Notes: generated from the sequence alone by a model not told the origin. A DNA stretch of 5,543 bases from an uncultured Bacilli bacterium (GCA_944332375.1 CALVJU010000086.1:1-5543), one strand, 5' to 3'. Counted from the stretch's first letter, positions 1 through 5,321 are shown. Numbers and translations are program-made.

Positions 1-2
1 TT

Positions 3-332
3 GGATGTTCTTATTTAGAGGGACTTCGTTTGGTTTTGGATGATTTTAGAAAGAAAGATTTGAATATTGTTCTTCCAAGGGAAGATACAGATATGTTGAC
101 AGAGGATGAGAAAGAACGTTATTATGCCGCATTGATTTTAGAGAATCAGTTGTTTCGTGAGAGGGTAGAAGTGATTAATGGAACGACATTGGCGTTTTTG
201 ATGAGTGATGCTTGTTTGTTAACGGGAAAAGATGTGAATGAGGAATTGCGCTTATTAGATCAGTTTTCGATTCGTGAAGGGATTTTAGAACATATTCAAA
301 CACAGGTAAGGGAATTGATGAAGAAGGCATGA
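3..332 (+). CDS. unidentified protein, C-terminal part (5' end outside window)
   Basis: The frame is open from the first complete codon at position 3 to the TGA at 330-332, giving 109 residues with no stop upstream, so this is the C-terminal end of a longer protein. A TTG at 30 could be read as a start, but no Shine-Dalgarno precedes it and the frame continues past it to the window edge. The protein is charged and probably mostly helical, with a stretch rich in Glu, Asp and Lys in the first half and a leucine-containing helical end. There is no membrane segment, cysteine cluster or recognisable catalytic motif. Its stop overlaps the next start as ATGA, which implies translational coupling and a shared operon. 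I do not recognise the family. Being a real gene is well supported by the coupled overlap and length; function is unknown. Confidence 0.75.
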   Translation, partial: GCSYLEGLRLVLDDFRKKDLNIVLPREDTDMLTEDEKERYYAALILENQLFRERVEVINGTTLAFLMSDACLLTGKDVNEELRLLDQFSIREGILEHIQTQVRELMKKA

Positions 333-832
333 AACAGAATGTGTTGGAAGTTTCTTTTGCGCTTCTTGATCCAAGGGCGAGAGAAAATCAATTATTTCGT
401 CGTTGTTACGTTTCTTTTTTACTCGATTTAGACTTGGAAGAGACTTATACAAGTAGAAGAGAAGAAGAGGGTATCGTATTAAGGGGAAGACATAGTAAGA
501 TTGTGTTGTCAAAACAAGAAGATTTGAAGTTCTTCTTTGTAGATTATTCATCACGTATGGCAAAAGAGTGGATCTTTGTCTTTCCTCAAAAACAAGGGGG
601 ATCCTTGCAGATGATCAAGAGTGAAGCATTTCTTTTGCAAGATCAGTTTTATCACGTATGGGAAGTAGAACAGAAGAGAAATGGAAAGATGGTTGTATTG
701 GATTATCAAGCAATGGGGATAGATGCGAAAACGCTTCCTAGTGAATCATTTCAAAAAGATGAGATTTACAGAGCTTCCTTTGTTGAGAACATGCGAAAGA
801 TGCCTGGGGTTACAACCCACAAGAGGAAATGA
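329..832 (+). CDS. unidentified 167-residue protein, second gene of a coupled pair
   Basis: The ATG at 329 overlaps the preceding TGA by four bases, and a purine-rich stretch, AAGAAGG (321-327), lies just upstream. That spacing is very short for a Shine-Dalgarno, so re-initiation by the ribosome finishing the upstream gene is the likely mode. The 167-residue product is soluble, with no signal peptide or membrane segment. It mixes charged helices with hydrophobic strand-like stretches (around residues 24-34, 63-72 and 81-86) and has a basic C-terminal end. I recognise no family or active-site motif. Residues 19-24 (ENQLFR) also occur in the upstream protein, probably by chance. An intrinsic terminator overlaps the stop, so this is the last gene of its operon. 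In B. subtilis the genes before lepA include holA, rpsT, gpr and spoIIP, and this does not look like any of them. Confidence 0.75.
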   Translation: MKQNVLEVSFALLDPRARENQLFRRCYVSFLLDLDLEETYTSRREEEGIVLRGRHSKIVLSKQEDLKFFFVDYSSRMAKEWIFVFPQKQGGSLQMIKSEAFLLQDQFYHVWEVEQKRNGKMVVLDYQAMGIDAKTLPSESFQKDEIYRASFVENMRKMPGVTTHKRK

Positions 833-849
833 AAAGATTCCTCTTTTTC
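821..849 (+). terminator. intrinsic terminator overlapping the upstream gene's stop
   Basis: AAGAGGAA (821-828) pairs perfectly with TTCCTCTT (838-845) across a nine-base loop, followed by further T residues to 848. The stop codon of the 167-residue gene (830-832) lies in the loop. The stem has only three G-C pairs, so strength is moderate. It separates the unidentified gene pair from lepA. Confidence 0.7.
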
Positions 850-866
850 TTTTGCCAAGAGAATGA

Positions 867-896
867 TTGCTCTTTTCTAGTATTTTATGATATGAT
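867..896 (+). promoter_or_regulatory. probable sigma-A promoter of lepA
   Basis: TATGAT at 891-896 is a good -10 box. TTGCTC at 867-872 is a weak -35 at 18-base spacing. A second TATGAT at 886-891 overlaps the first but has no suitable -35. Transcription would begin near 903, giving a leader of about 30 bases. The promoter follows the terminator directly, which fits lepA starting its own transcript. Confidence 0.5.
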
Positions 897-931
897 ATTG
901 GCAGTCAAAAAAAGAAGAAAAAGGTGATGAG

Positions 932-2734
932 ATGAAGCAAGAGAATATTCGAAATTTTTCTATTATTGCGCATATTGATCATGGGAAAAGTACCATTGCT
1001 GACCGTATTTTAGAACTTACTGGAGCAATTACAAAGAGGGAAGCGAAAGATCAGTTATTAGATAATATGGATATTGAACGTGAACGTGGAATTACGATTA
1101 AATTAAATGCGGTAGAATTAGAATATCAATTAGATGGAGAGACATATCAACTTCATTTGATTGATACGCCAGGCCATGTCGACTTCTCTTATGAAGTGAG
1201 TCGTAGTTTGGCGGCTTGTGAGGGAGCCATTTTAGTAGTAGATGCTGCTCAGGGAATTGAAGCACAAACCCTTGCTAATCTCTATCTTGCATTAGATAGT
1301 AATTTAACCATTATTCCAGTTATTAATAAAATTGATTTACCAAATGCTGATCCAGAGAAAGTAAAAAAAGAATTGATGGATACCCTTGGGTTTGAAGAAG
1401 AGGAAATCATTCTTACGAGTGCGAAAAATGGTACGGGAATTCAAGAGTTGGTAGAGGCAGTGATCAAAAGAGTTCCTGCTCCTAAGGGAGATTTGAACAA
1501 GCCATTAAAAGCACTTGTCTTTGATAGTTATTATGATGCTTATTTAGGTGTTGTTGCTTTGATTCGTATTATAGATGGTTCTGTTCATGTTGGAGATGAG
1601 ATCTACATGAAACAGGCAAATCGTAGTTATCCTGTTGTAGAATTAGGAGTCTCTACACCACATAAGAAAAATGTAGAAACGCTAACTGCCGGAGAAGTTG
1701 GCTTCTTAACTGCAAGTATAAAAGAAATTCAAGATATCAAAGTAGGAGATACCATTACATTAAAAAATAATCCTTGTGAAGGAGAAGTTATCGGTTATAA
1801 ACCGATGAAACCAATGGTGTTCTGTGGACTTTACCCAATTGAATCTAGTAAGTATGATAGTTTAAGAGAAGCACTAGAAAAACTCAAGTTAAATGATGCT
1901 TCTTTAGAGTTTTCACCAGAGACTAGTAAAGCATTAGGATTTGGTTTCCGTTGTGGCTTTTTAGGACTATTACACATGGATATTATTGAAGAGAGAATTG
2001 AACGAGAATTTCATATTGAATTGATCGCAACAAGTCCTTCCGTAATTTATGATGTAGAATTAACAGATCATACGCATGAAATGTTAGATAGTCCTTCTAA
2101 GATGCCAGATCGTGTAAAAATTAAAGATATTAAAGAGCCATATATTCGTACGAATATCTTTGTTCCTAGTCAGTATATTGGTGCGGTTATGGAACTTTGT
2201 CAAAATAAACGTGGAAATTATGTTTCTATGGAATATATTGATCCGACAAGAGTCAATATTCATTATGAGATTCCACTATCAGAAATTGTTTATGATTTCT
2301 TTGATAAATTAAAATCAAGTACCAAAGGGTATGCCTCATTCGATTATGAACTGATTGGTTATAAGAGTAGTGACTTAGTAAAGATGGATATTTTATTAAA
2401 TGGAGAAATGGTAGATGCATTGAGTATGATTGTCCATCGCGACTTTGCTTATAAGCGTGGAAAAGCAATTGTTGAAAACTTGAGAAAATTAATTCCTAGA
2501 CAACAATTTGAAGTACCAATTCAAGCGGTGATTGGATCAAAAGCAATTGCGCGTAGTAATATTAAAGCAGTTCGTAAAAATGTACTTGCGAAATGTTATG
2601 GAGGAGATATTACTCGTAAACGTAAATTGTTAGAAAAACAAAAAGAAGGAAAGAAACGAATGAAAATGGTGGGAAGTGTTGAAGTTCCACAAGAAGCCTT
2701 CTTATCGATTCTCAGTATGGATGAGGATGAGTAA
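932..2734 (+). CDS. lepA: elongation factor 4 (LepA), ribosome-associated GTPase
   Basis: This cytoplasmic translational GTPase resembles EF-G in its core and acts on the ribosome; it has been linked to back-translocation, to recovery of stalled ribosomes and to 30S biogenesis, and its precise role is debated. All GTPase motifs are visible: G1 AHIDHGKS (13-20), the switch I segment ERERGITIK (49-57), G3 DTPGH (78-82) with the catalytic-type His82, G4 NKID (132-135) and G5 SAK (163-165). The family-specific C-terminal domain is present, with the basic stretch around residues 545-578 (including CYGGDITRKRKLLEKQKEGK) that reaches towards the tRNA and peptidyl-transferase region. The 600 residues match the usual family length, so the gene looks intact. 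The start at 932 is supported by AAGGTGAT (921-928), an extended Shine-Dalgarno, and by the typical N-terminus. No terminator follows directly; the first convincing one is at 2880-2912. Confidence 0.98.
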   Translation: MKQENIRNFSIIAHIDHGKSTIADRILELTGAITKREAKDQLLDNMDIERERGITIKLNAVELEYQLDGETYQLHLIDTPGHVDFSYEVSRSLAACEGAILVVDAAQGIEAQTLANLYLALDSNLTIIPVINKIDLPNADPEKVKKELMDTLGFEEEEIILTSAKNGTGIQELVEAVIKRVPAPKGDLNKPLKALVFDSYYDAYLGVVALIRIIDGSVHVGDEIYMKQANRSYPVVELGVSTPHKKNVETLTAGEVGFLTASIKEIQDIKVGDTITLKNNPCEGEVIGYKPMKPMVFCGLYPIESSKYDSLREALEKLKLNDASLEFSPETSKALGFGFRCGFLGLLHMDIIEERIEREFHIELIATSPSVIYDVELTDHTHEMLDSPSKMPDRVKIKDIKEPYIRTNIFVPSQYIGAVMELCQNKRGNYVSMEYIDPTRVNIHYEIPLSEIVYDFFDKLKSSTKGYASFDYELIGYKSSDLVKMDILLNGEMVDALSMIVHRDFAYKRGKAIVENLRKLIPRQQFEVPIQAVIGSKAIARSNIKAVRKNVLAKCYGGDITRKRKLLEKQKEGKKRMKMVGSVEVPQEAFLSILSMDEDE

Positions 2735-2781
2735 AATTATCTTCTAGTTTTGTCGAAACAGTCCAAAACAAAATGGGAAAG

Positions 2782-2790
2782 TGATATTCT
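2782..2790 (+). promoter_or_regulatory. possible extended -10 promoter for the 31-codon ORF
   Basis: TG at 2782-2783, one base, then TATTCT at 2785-2790 form an extended -10 element. No convincing -35 is found at 16-18 bases upstream. The predicted start of transcription is near 2797, directly at the Shine-Dalgarno, giving an unusually short leader of about 13 bases. Read-through from lepA is an alternative source of transcripts. Confidence 0.35.
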
Positions 2791-2809
2791 ACTAATAGAG
2801 GTGAGTATC

Positions 2810-2905
2810 ATGACAGAGCGTGAAGTGGTGTTAATTTATTATGATCAAATGTTAGAAGATGTCAATGATGTAAAGAGAGCTACTTATTTTATCACAGATA
2901 AGTAG
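2810..2905 (+). CDS. small ORF, 31 residues, function unknown (possible leader peptide)
   Basis: An ATG at 2810 is preceded by AGAGGTGAG (2797-2805), a strong Shine-Dalgarno at about five bases' spacing, better than that of several larger genes here. The product begins MTEREVVLIYYDQMLEDV and ends FITDK at a TAG (2903-2905). It is acidic and probably helical, with no signal peptide or membrane segment and no run of one amino acid such as classical attenuator peptides carry. An in-frame GTG at 2801 lies inside the Shine-Dalgarno and is unlikely to be the start. The final eight codons lie inside an intrinsic terminator hairpin, so translation would interfere with its folding. It could be a real small protein, a leader peptide controlling the 152-residue gene, or a chance frame in the lepA 3' region. 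The ribosome binding site is the main argument for translation. Confidence 0.5.
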   Translation: MTEREVVLIYYDQMLEDVNDVKRATYFITDK

Positions 2906-2912
2906 TTTTTTT
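2880..2912 (+). terminator. intrinsic terminator overlapping the end of the small ORF
   Basis: CTACTTAT (2880-2887) pairs perfectly with ATAAGTAG (2898-2905) across a ten-base loop, followed by seven T residues (2906-2912). The right arm ends in the TAG stop of the 31-codon ORF. It is the first convincing terminator after lepA and so probably ends the lepA transcript as well as any transcript of the small ORF. Confidence 0.75.
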
Positions 2913-2930
2913 CATATTTTGTGATAAAAT
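2886..2930. repeat. 11-bp perfect inverted repeat, right arm covers a -10 box
   Basis: ATTTTATCACA (2886-2896) and TGTGATAAAAT (2920-2930) are exact reverse complements with 23 bases between them and 34 bases from arm to arm, about three helical turns. The left arm overlaps the terminator stem and loop; the right arm contains the whole extended -10 of the next gene. It could be a two-site operator, an alternative RNA hairpin in read-through transcripts, or chance in an AT-rich region. Confidence 0.6.
2922..2930 (+). promoter_or_regulatory. probable extended -10 promoter of the 152-residue gene
   Basis: TG at 2922-2923 followed after one base by TAAAAT (2925-2930) matches the extended -10 of Firmicute sigma-A promoters. 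The -35 region falls in the T-run of the preceding terminator and has no TTGACA-like match. Transcription would begin near 2935-2937, almost at the Shine-Dalgarno, leaving a leader of only about 11-13 bases. Its position just after a terminator supports a fresh start of transcription. Confidence 0.45.
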
Positions 2931-2947
2931 GATAGTGGAGGGATTCC

Positions 2948-3406
2948 ATGATTACAAGTATTGAATTAAAAGATGGTTTAGGAAGTTTAGAATATGGAAC
3001 AGATGCTTTTGAAAGGCCTTGTATTAATTATGTCAATAATCAGTTGGAAAAACAAGAAGTTCAATTAGAAGATTGTTATACCATTCTAAAGGAATTGACA
3101 GAAGTATATGATGCGAATGAGATTTATGATAACTTTTTAAAAATTGTTGATCGAACAAAAAAGAAGATTCGTAAAGAAGATATCTTGTTTGTTGAGAAAA
3201 TAGGGAATCAATATGGTACAAAAGTAGAAGTGGTATTCTTAATTTTATACATGATGTTAATTCAAAGAGGAAAAGAAACAGTATGCCTTCCCATTTATTA
3301 TTTATTTTTTGAAGATTATAGTATCAAACAATGTGCCCATATGTTAGATGATATGGAGGAAGAAAGTATCAGAAAATTAGGAAAGGAAAAAGACATATTC
3401 GGGTAA
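2948..3406 (+). CDS. unidentified 152-residue protein
   Basis: The start at 2948 is well fixed by GGAGGG (2937-2942) five bases upstream. The protein is charged and largely helical by eye, with no signal peptide; one hydrophobic stretch (about residues 95-104, VVFLILYMML) is too short and too flanked by charge for a confident membrane helix. The C-terminal part from about residue 116 to 147 (YYLFFEDYSIKQ and then CAHMLDDMEEES) has the rhythm of a region-4 helix-turn-helix of sigma factors, but the match is loose and the rest does not look like a sigma factor. I do not recognise the family. It lies between lepA and gpsB with its own probable promoter, and the gpsB promoter follows 18 bases after its stop, so it may be transcribed alone or read through into gpsB. 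Confidence 0.8.
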   Translation: MITSIELKDGLGSLEYGTDAFERPCINYVNNQLEKQEVQLEDCYTILKELTEVYDANEIYDNFLKIVDRTKKKIRKEDILFVEKIGNQYGTKVEVVFLILYMMLIQRGKETVCLPIYYLFFEDYSIKQCAHMLDDMEEESIRKLGKEKDIFG

Positions 3407-3424
3407 TGGAACCAATGGGTTACA

Positions 3425-3453
3425 TTGACAAACTTGTGACTTATTGATAAAAT
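3425..3453 (+). promoter_or_regulatory. strong sigma-A promoter of gpsB (and probably rnpB)
   Basis: TTGACA (3425-3430), a 17-base spacer and TAAAAT (3448-3453) with an extended TG at 3445-3446 make one of the two best promoters in the window. Transcription should begin near 3460. Because the -10 overlaps an in-frame ATG at 3452, that ATG cannot start a protein from this promoter, which settles the gpsB start at 3482. Confidence 0.85.
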
Positions 3454-3481
3454 GAATATGTCGAATAAAGAGGTGGAGTTT

Positions 3482-3808
3482 ATGAACGATAGAATTTTAT
3501 TGACAACGAAAGACATCTTAGAAAAAGACTTTAAGATTGATACACGTGGTTATCGTCCACAAGAGGTAGATAAGTTTTTGGATATTATTATTCACGATTA
3601 TGAGGAATATGATGCAGTGATTGCAGATATGAAAAAAACACAAAAAGAAATTATGGATGAGAATACACGTTTAAAACAAGAGAATAGAAGTCTTCGTACA
3701 AAACTAGATGTATTAAGTGAAACAGGGGGAGAGTCTTCTAATGTATCGAATGCAGATGTATTAAGAAGATTGTCAAACCTAGAAAAAATTATTTACGGAA
3801 AAGAATAA
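3482..3808 (+). CDS. gpsB: cell-division adaptor GpsB (DivIVA-like)
   Basis: GpsB is a small cytoplasmic membrane-associated coiled-coil protein related to DivIVA. In Firmicutes it shuttles between septum and side wall and docks the class A penicillin-binding protein PBP1 through its N-terminal domain. This 108-residue protein shows the expected layout: an N-terminal DivIVA-like domain with RGYRPQEVDKFLD (22-34), a coiled coil (about 35-72), a polar linker, and the C-terminal oligomerising segment DVLRRLSNLEKIIYG (92-106). Tyr24, Asp30 and Asp34 line up with Tyr25, Asp31 and Asp35 of B. subtilis GpsB, which contact PBP tails. The start at 3482 follows GAGGTG at six bases; an in-frame ATG at 3452 lies in the -10 box and is rejected. 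The stop at 3806-3808 is inside the P1 helix of rnpB. The gpsB-rnpB order is the same in B. subtilis. Confidence 0.97.
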   Translation: MNDRILLTTKDILEKDFKIDTRGYRPQEVDKFLDIIIHDYEEYDAVIADMKKTQKEIMDENTRLKQENRSLRTKLDVLSETGGESSNVSNADVLRRLSNLEKIIYGKE

Positions 3809-4167
3809 TATTTTGGCAAACGCTATATTCTTGTAATATAGAGGAAAGTCCATGCTCGCACAATCTGAGATGATTGTAGTGTTTGTGTGTAGGGAAAAAA
3901 TAACCTACAGGAGAATATTTTCTCACGGCTCTTTAAGAATCTAAGTACTTTTGTATAAGATTCGAGGAAGTGTAAAAGTGCCAAAGTGACGATGCCCTTT
4001 AGAAATAAAGGGAGTGGAACGTGGTAAACCCCGCAAGCGAGAAACCCAAATTTTGGTAGGGGAGCCTGAAGTTTGAGAGAAATGAATCTCACTCGGGATC
4101 AAGAAATTGATAGATAAATGTTTGCCACCTAGAAATAGGTACAGAACATGGCTTATAAAATATTATT
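3804..4167 (+). ncRNA. rnpB: RNase P RNA, class B (Bacillus type)
   Basis: This is the catalytic RNA that removes 5' leaders from pre-tRNAs together with the RnpA protein. Conserved blocks are clear: GAGGAAAGTCCATGCTCGC (3841-3859) near the 5' end, the block with GGTAAACCCC and GAGAAACCCAAA (4023-4050), and ACAGAACATGGCTTAT (4141-4156) at the 3' end. Helices can be traced: P1 3804-3814/4157-4167 (11 bp, all A-U), P2 GGCAAAC 3815-3821 with 4120-4126, P3 3823-3829/3835-3841, and P4 AAG-U-CCATG (3846-3854) with CATGGCTT (4147-4154), keeping the conserved bulged U at 3849. P12 (3995-4001/4006-4012) and the 3' P19-like hairpin (4127-4131/4136-4140) both carry GAAA tetraloops. GGT at 4055-4057 is the loop that binds the tRNA CCA end. 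About 364 bases is slightly short compared with about 400 in B. subtilis. The exact mature ends are inferred from P1. Confidence 0.96.
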
Positions 4168-4173
4168 TTTTTT
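4157..4173 (+). terminator. possible rnpB terminator formed by the P1 3' strand and a T-run
   Basis: The P1 3' strand (4157-4167) runs into eight T residues (4166-4173), the layout of an intrinsic terminator. The only stem available is the long-range all-A-U P1, so termination may be inefficient and may allow read-through into rodZ, which has no convincing promoter of its own. No separate local hairpin precedes the T-run. Confidence 0.35.
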
Positions 4174-4198
4174 ACGCTTACTTATTGGAGTGATAAAC

Positions 4199-4690
4199 TT
4201 GAAGGAAATAGGAGAAAGATTAAAAGAGACAAGAGAAAGTATTGGAATTTCCATTGAAGAAGCGGCTGAAGATTTAAAAATGCGACCAACCCAGATTGAA
4301 AGTATTGAATCTGGAAATATGGATGCTTTTCAAGATATTTTCTATCTGAAATATTTTATCCGTGATTATTCAAAATATTTAGGATTAGATTATGAAGATA
4401 TGGTGGATGAATTTAATGAGTATTTATTTGACTATACTTCTAAACTCTCCATGGAAGATATTAAGAAAGCAAAGAAAAAAGATCGTAAAGAAAAAGAAAA
4501 GAAAAAAATATCTTCGCCTTATACGTTGGAAAGAAAACGTTCTTTATGGGTCCCACCACTTGTCATTTACATCGTGATCGCTTTTGTCATTTTAATGATT
4601 GTATATTTTATTTTTTCAAACGTTCAAAATGATGATTTTGAAGAAGAACATATTGTGTATGTAAACGATGAGGAGGTTGTGCTTTCATGA
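4199..4690 (+). CDS. rodZ: short RodZ-family protein (HTH, basic linker, one membrane helix)
   Basis: RodZ (YmfM in B. subtilis) links the MreB cytoskeleton to the membrane and the elongation machinery. The 163 residues show an N-terminal Cro/CI-like helix-turn-helix domain (about 1-70) starting with the typical IGERLKETRE, including SIESGNMDAF (35-44) and the RodZ signature YLKYFIRDYSKYLGL (49-63). A very basic linker follows (89-103), then a membrane helix (about 118-139) and an acidic external tail of about 24 residues. The large extracellular domain of full RodZ proteins (around 290-340 residues) is missing. The TTG start at 4199 is chosen because GGAG (4187-4190) lies eight bases upstream and the protein then begins as in the family; the in-frame ATG at 4148 is inside the P4 helix of rnpB and would add a spurious hydrophobic extension. 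The stop overlaps the pgsA start by four bases, indicating coupling. The family assignment is firm; full RodZ function is inferred. Confidence 0.88.
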   Translation: MKEIGERLKETRESIGISIEEAAEDLKMRPTQIESIESGNMDAFQDIFYLKYFIRDYSKYLGLDYEDMVDEFNEYLFDYTSKLSMEDIKKAKKKDRKEKEKKKISSPYTLERKRSLWVPPLVIYIVIAFVILMIVYFIFSNVQNDDFEEEHIVYVNDEEVVLS

Positions 4691-5289
4691 ATTTACCAAA
4701 TAAATTAACTATGTTAAGAATTTTTATGTCTTTTGTTATCATTGCTGTATTATTATTACCATTTGATGCGATGGGAATTGAGATCTATAAATTATTTATC
4801 AATGAAACGATTGTAGTAGATGTACGTTATTTGATTGCTGGTGTTTTATTTATCCTAGCAAGTTTAACTGATTTCTTAGATGGATATATCGCACGTAAAT
4901 ATCATTTAGTGACAGATTTTGGTAAGATGATCGATGCGATTGCAGATAAAATCTTAGTAAATTCTGTATTGATTATTCTTTGTGCACAAGGATTTATTCA
5001 TCCGTTAATTACTGTTGTAATCATTGTAAGAGATAGTATTGTGAATTCTATTAAGATGGTTGCGGGAAGTAAGGGACATGTTGTTGCAGCAATTAAGAGT
5101 GGTAAAATAAAAACAGCATGTTTGATGATAGGGATTGTTTTAACATTATTCTATAATTTACCATTTGAATTATGGAATTTAAAAGTATCTGATTTCTTAC
5201 TGATTGTAGCTTGTGTTCTATCTATTATTAGTGGAGTACAATATTACTATATGAATAAACAATTATTTTTAGAAGATGTAACAAAGTAG
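4687..5289 (+). CDS. pgsA: CDP-diacylglycerol-glycerol-3-phosphate phosphatidyltransferase
   Basis: PgsA is an integral membrane enzyme that transfers glycerol 3-phosphate to CDP-diacylglycerol, giving phosphatidylglycerol phosphate and CMP, the committed step to phosphatidylglycerol and cardiolipin. The CDP-alcohol phosphotransferase signature is complete: D62-x2-D65-G66-x2-A69-R70-x8-G79-x3-D83-x3-D87, whose acidic residues bind the metal and act in catalysis. The N-terminal NLPNKLTMLRIF is typical of PgsA rather than of related synthases. Several hydrophobic segments flank the motif (about 11-25, 47-61, 89-115, 143-157 and 170-184). At 200 residues it has normal length. AGGAGG (4671-4676) serves as Shine-Dalgarno ten bases before the ATG, and the start overlaps the rodZ stop as ATGA. 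In B. subtilis the order ymfM-pgsA is the same. A terminator overlaps the stop. Confidence 0.96.
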   Translation: MNLPNKLTMLRIFMSFVIIAVLLLPFDAMGIEIYKLFINETIVVDVRYLIAGVLFILASLTDFLDGYIARKYHLVTDFGKMIDAIADKILVNSVLIILCAQGFIHPLITVVIIVRDSIVNSIKMVAGSKGHVVAAIKSGKIKTACLMIGIVLTLFYNLPFELWNLKVSDFLLIVACVLSIISGVQYYYMNKQLFLEDVTK

Positions 5290-5321
5290 AAAGATTGAAT
5301 TTGTTCCATCTTTCTTTTTTT
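5288..5321 (+). terminator. intrinsic terminator after pgsA
   Basis: AGAAAGAT (5288-5295) pairs perfectly with ATCTTTCT (5308-5315); inside, after one mismatch, GAA (5297-5299) pairs with TTC (5304-5306) around a TTTG loop. Seven T residues follow (5315-5321). The stem begins within the pgsA stop codon. It separates the rodZ-pgsA unit from recA. Confidence 0.85.

Noticed and set aside
285..563. 92-codon open frame on the minus strand
   Set aside because: It is antisense to the coupled gene pair, whose ATGA overlap and terminator support the + strand; no ribosome binding site or family is evident.
807..818. GGGTTACAACCC palindrome near the end of the 167-residue gene
   Set aside because: It is a four-pair stem with a four-base loop inside coding sequence, without a T-run or position suggesting a role.
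2253..2468. 71-codon open frame on the minus strand
   Set aside because: It is entirely inside lepA, which is unambiguous on the + strand.
2747..2769. GTTTTG/CAAAAC inverted repeat after lepA as a terminator
   Set aside because: The stem is only six bases with one G-C pair at each end, and A residues rather than T residues follow it.
3410..3421. AACC/GGTT hairpin between the 152-residue gene and gpsB
   Set aside because: Four base pairs without a T-run is too weak to call a terminator.
3452..3481. In-frame ATG at 3452 as the gpsB start
   Set aside because: It overlaps the -10 box of the promoter, has no Shine-Dalgarno, and adds ten residues absent from the family; 3482 has a good ribosome binding site.
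3770..3798. TTGTCA as a -35 for a separate rnpB promoter
   Set aside because: The bases encode the conserved LSN of GpsB, and no acceptable -10 lies 16-18 bases downstream; the gpsB promoter is a simpler source.
3823..4092. 89-codon open frame on the minus strand
   Set aside because: It is antisense to RNase P RNA, has no family resemblance, and is explained by the structured RNA gene.
4138..4166. GGTACA and TATTAT, 17 bases apart, as a rodZ promoter
   Set aside because: The -35 matches at only three positions and the bases are already constrained by RNase P RNA helices; it cannot be excluded but is not supported.
4148..4198. In-frame ATG at 4148 as the rodZ start
   Set aside because: It lies in the P4/P1 3' region of RNase P RNA and would prefix a hydrophobic stretch not seen in RodZ; TTG at 4199 has the Shine-Dalgarno and the family-like N-terminus.
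4392..4577. 61-codon + strand frame within rodZ
   Set aside because: It is a shifted reading of the lysine-rich linker of rodZ with no ribosome binding site.
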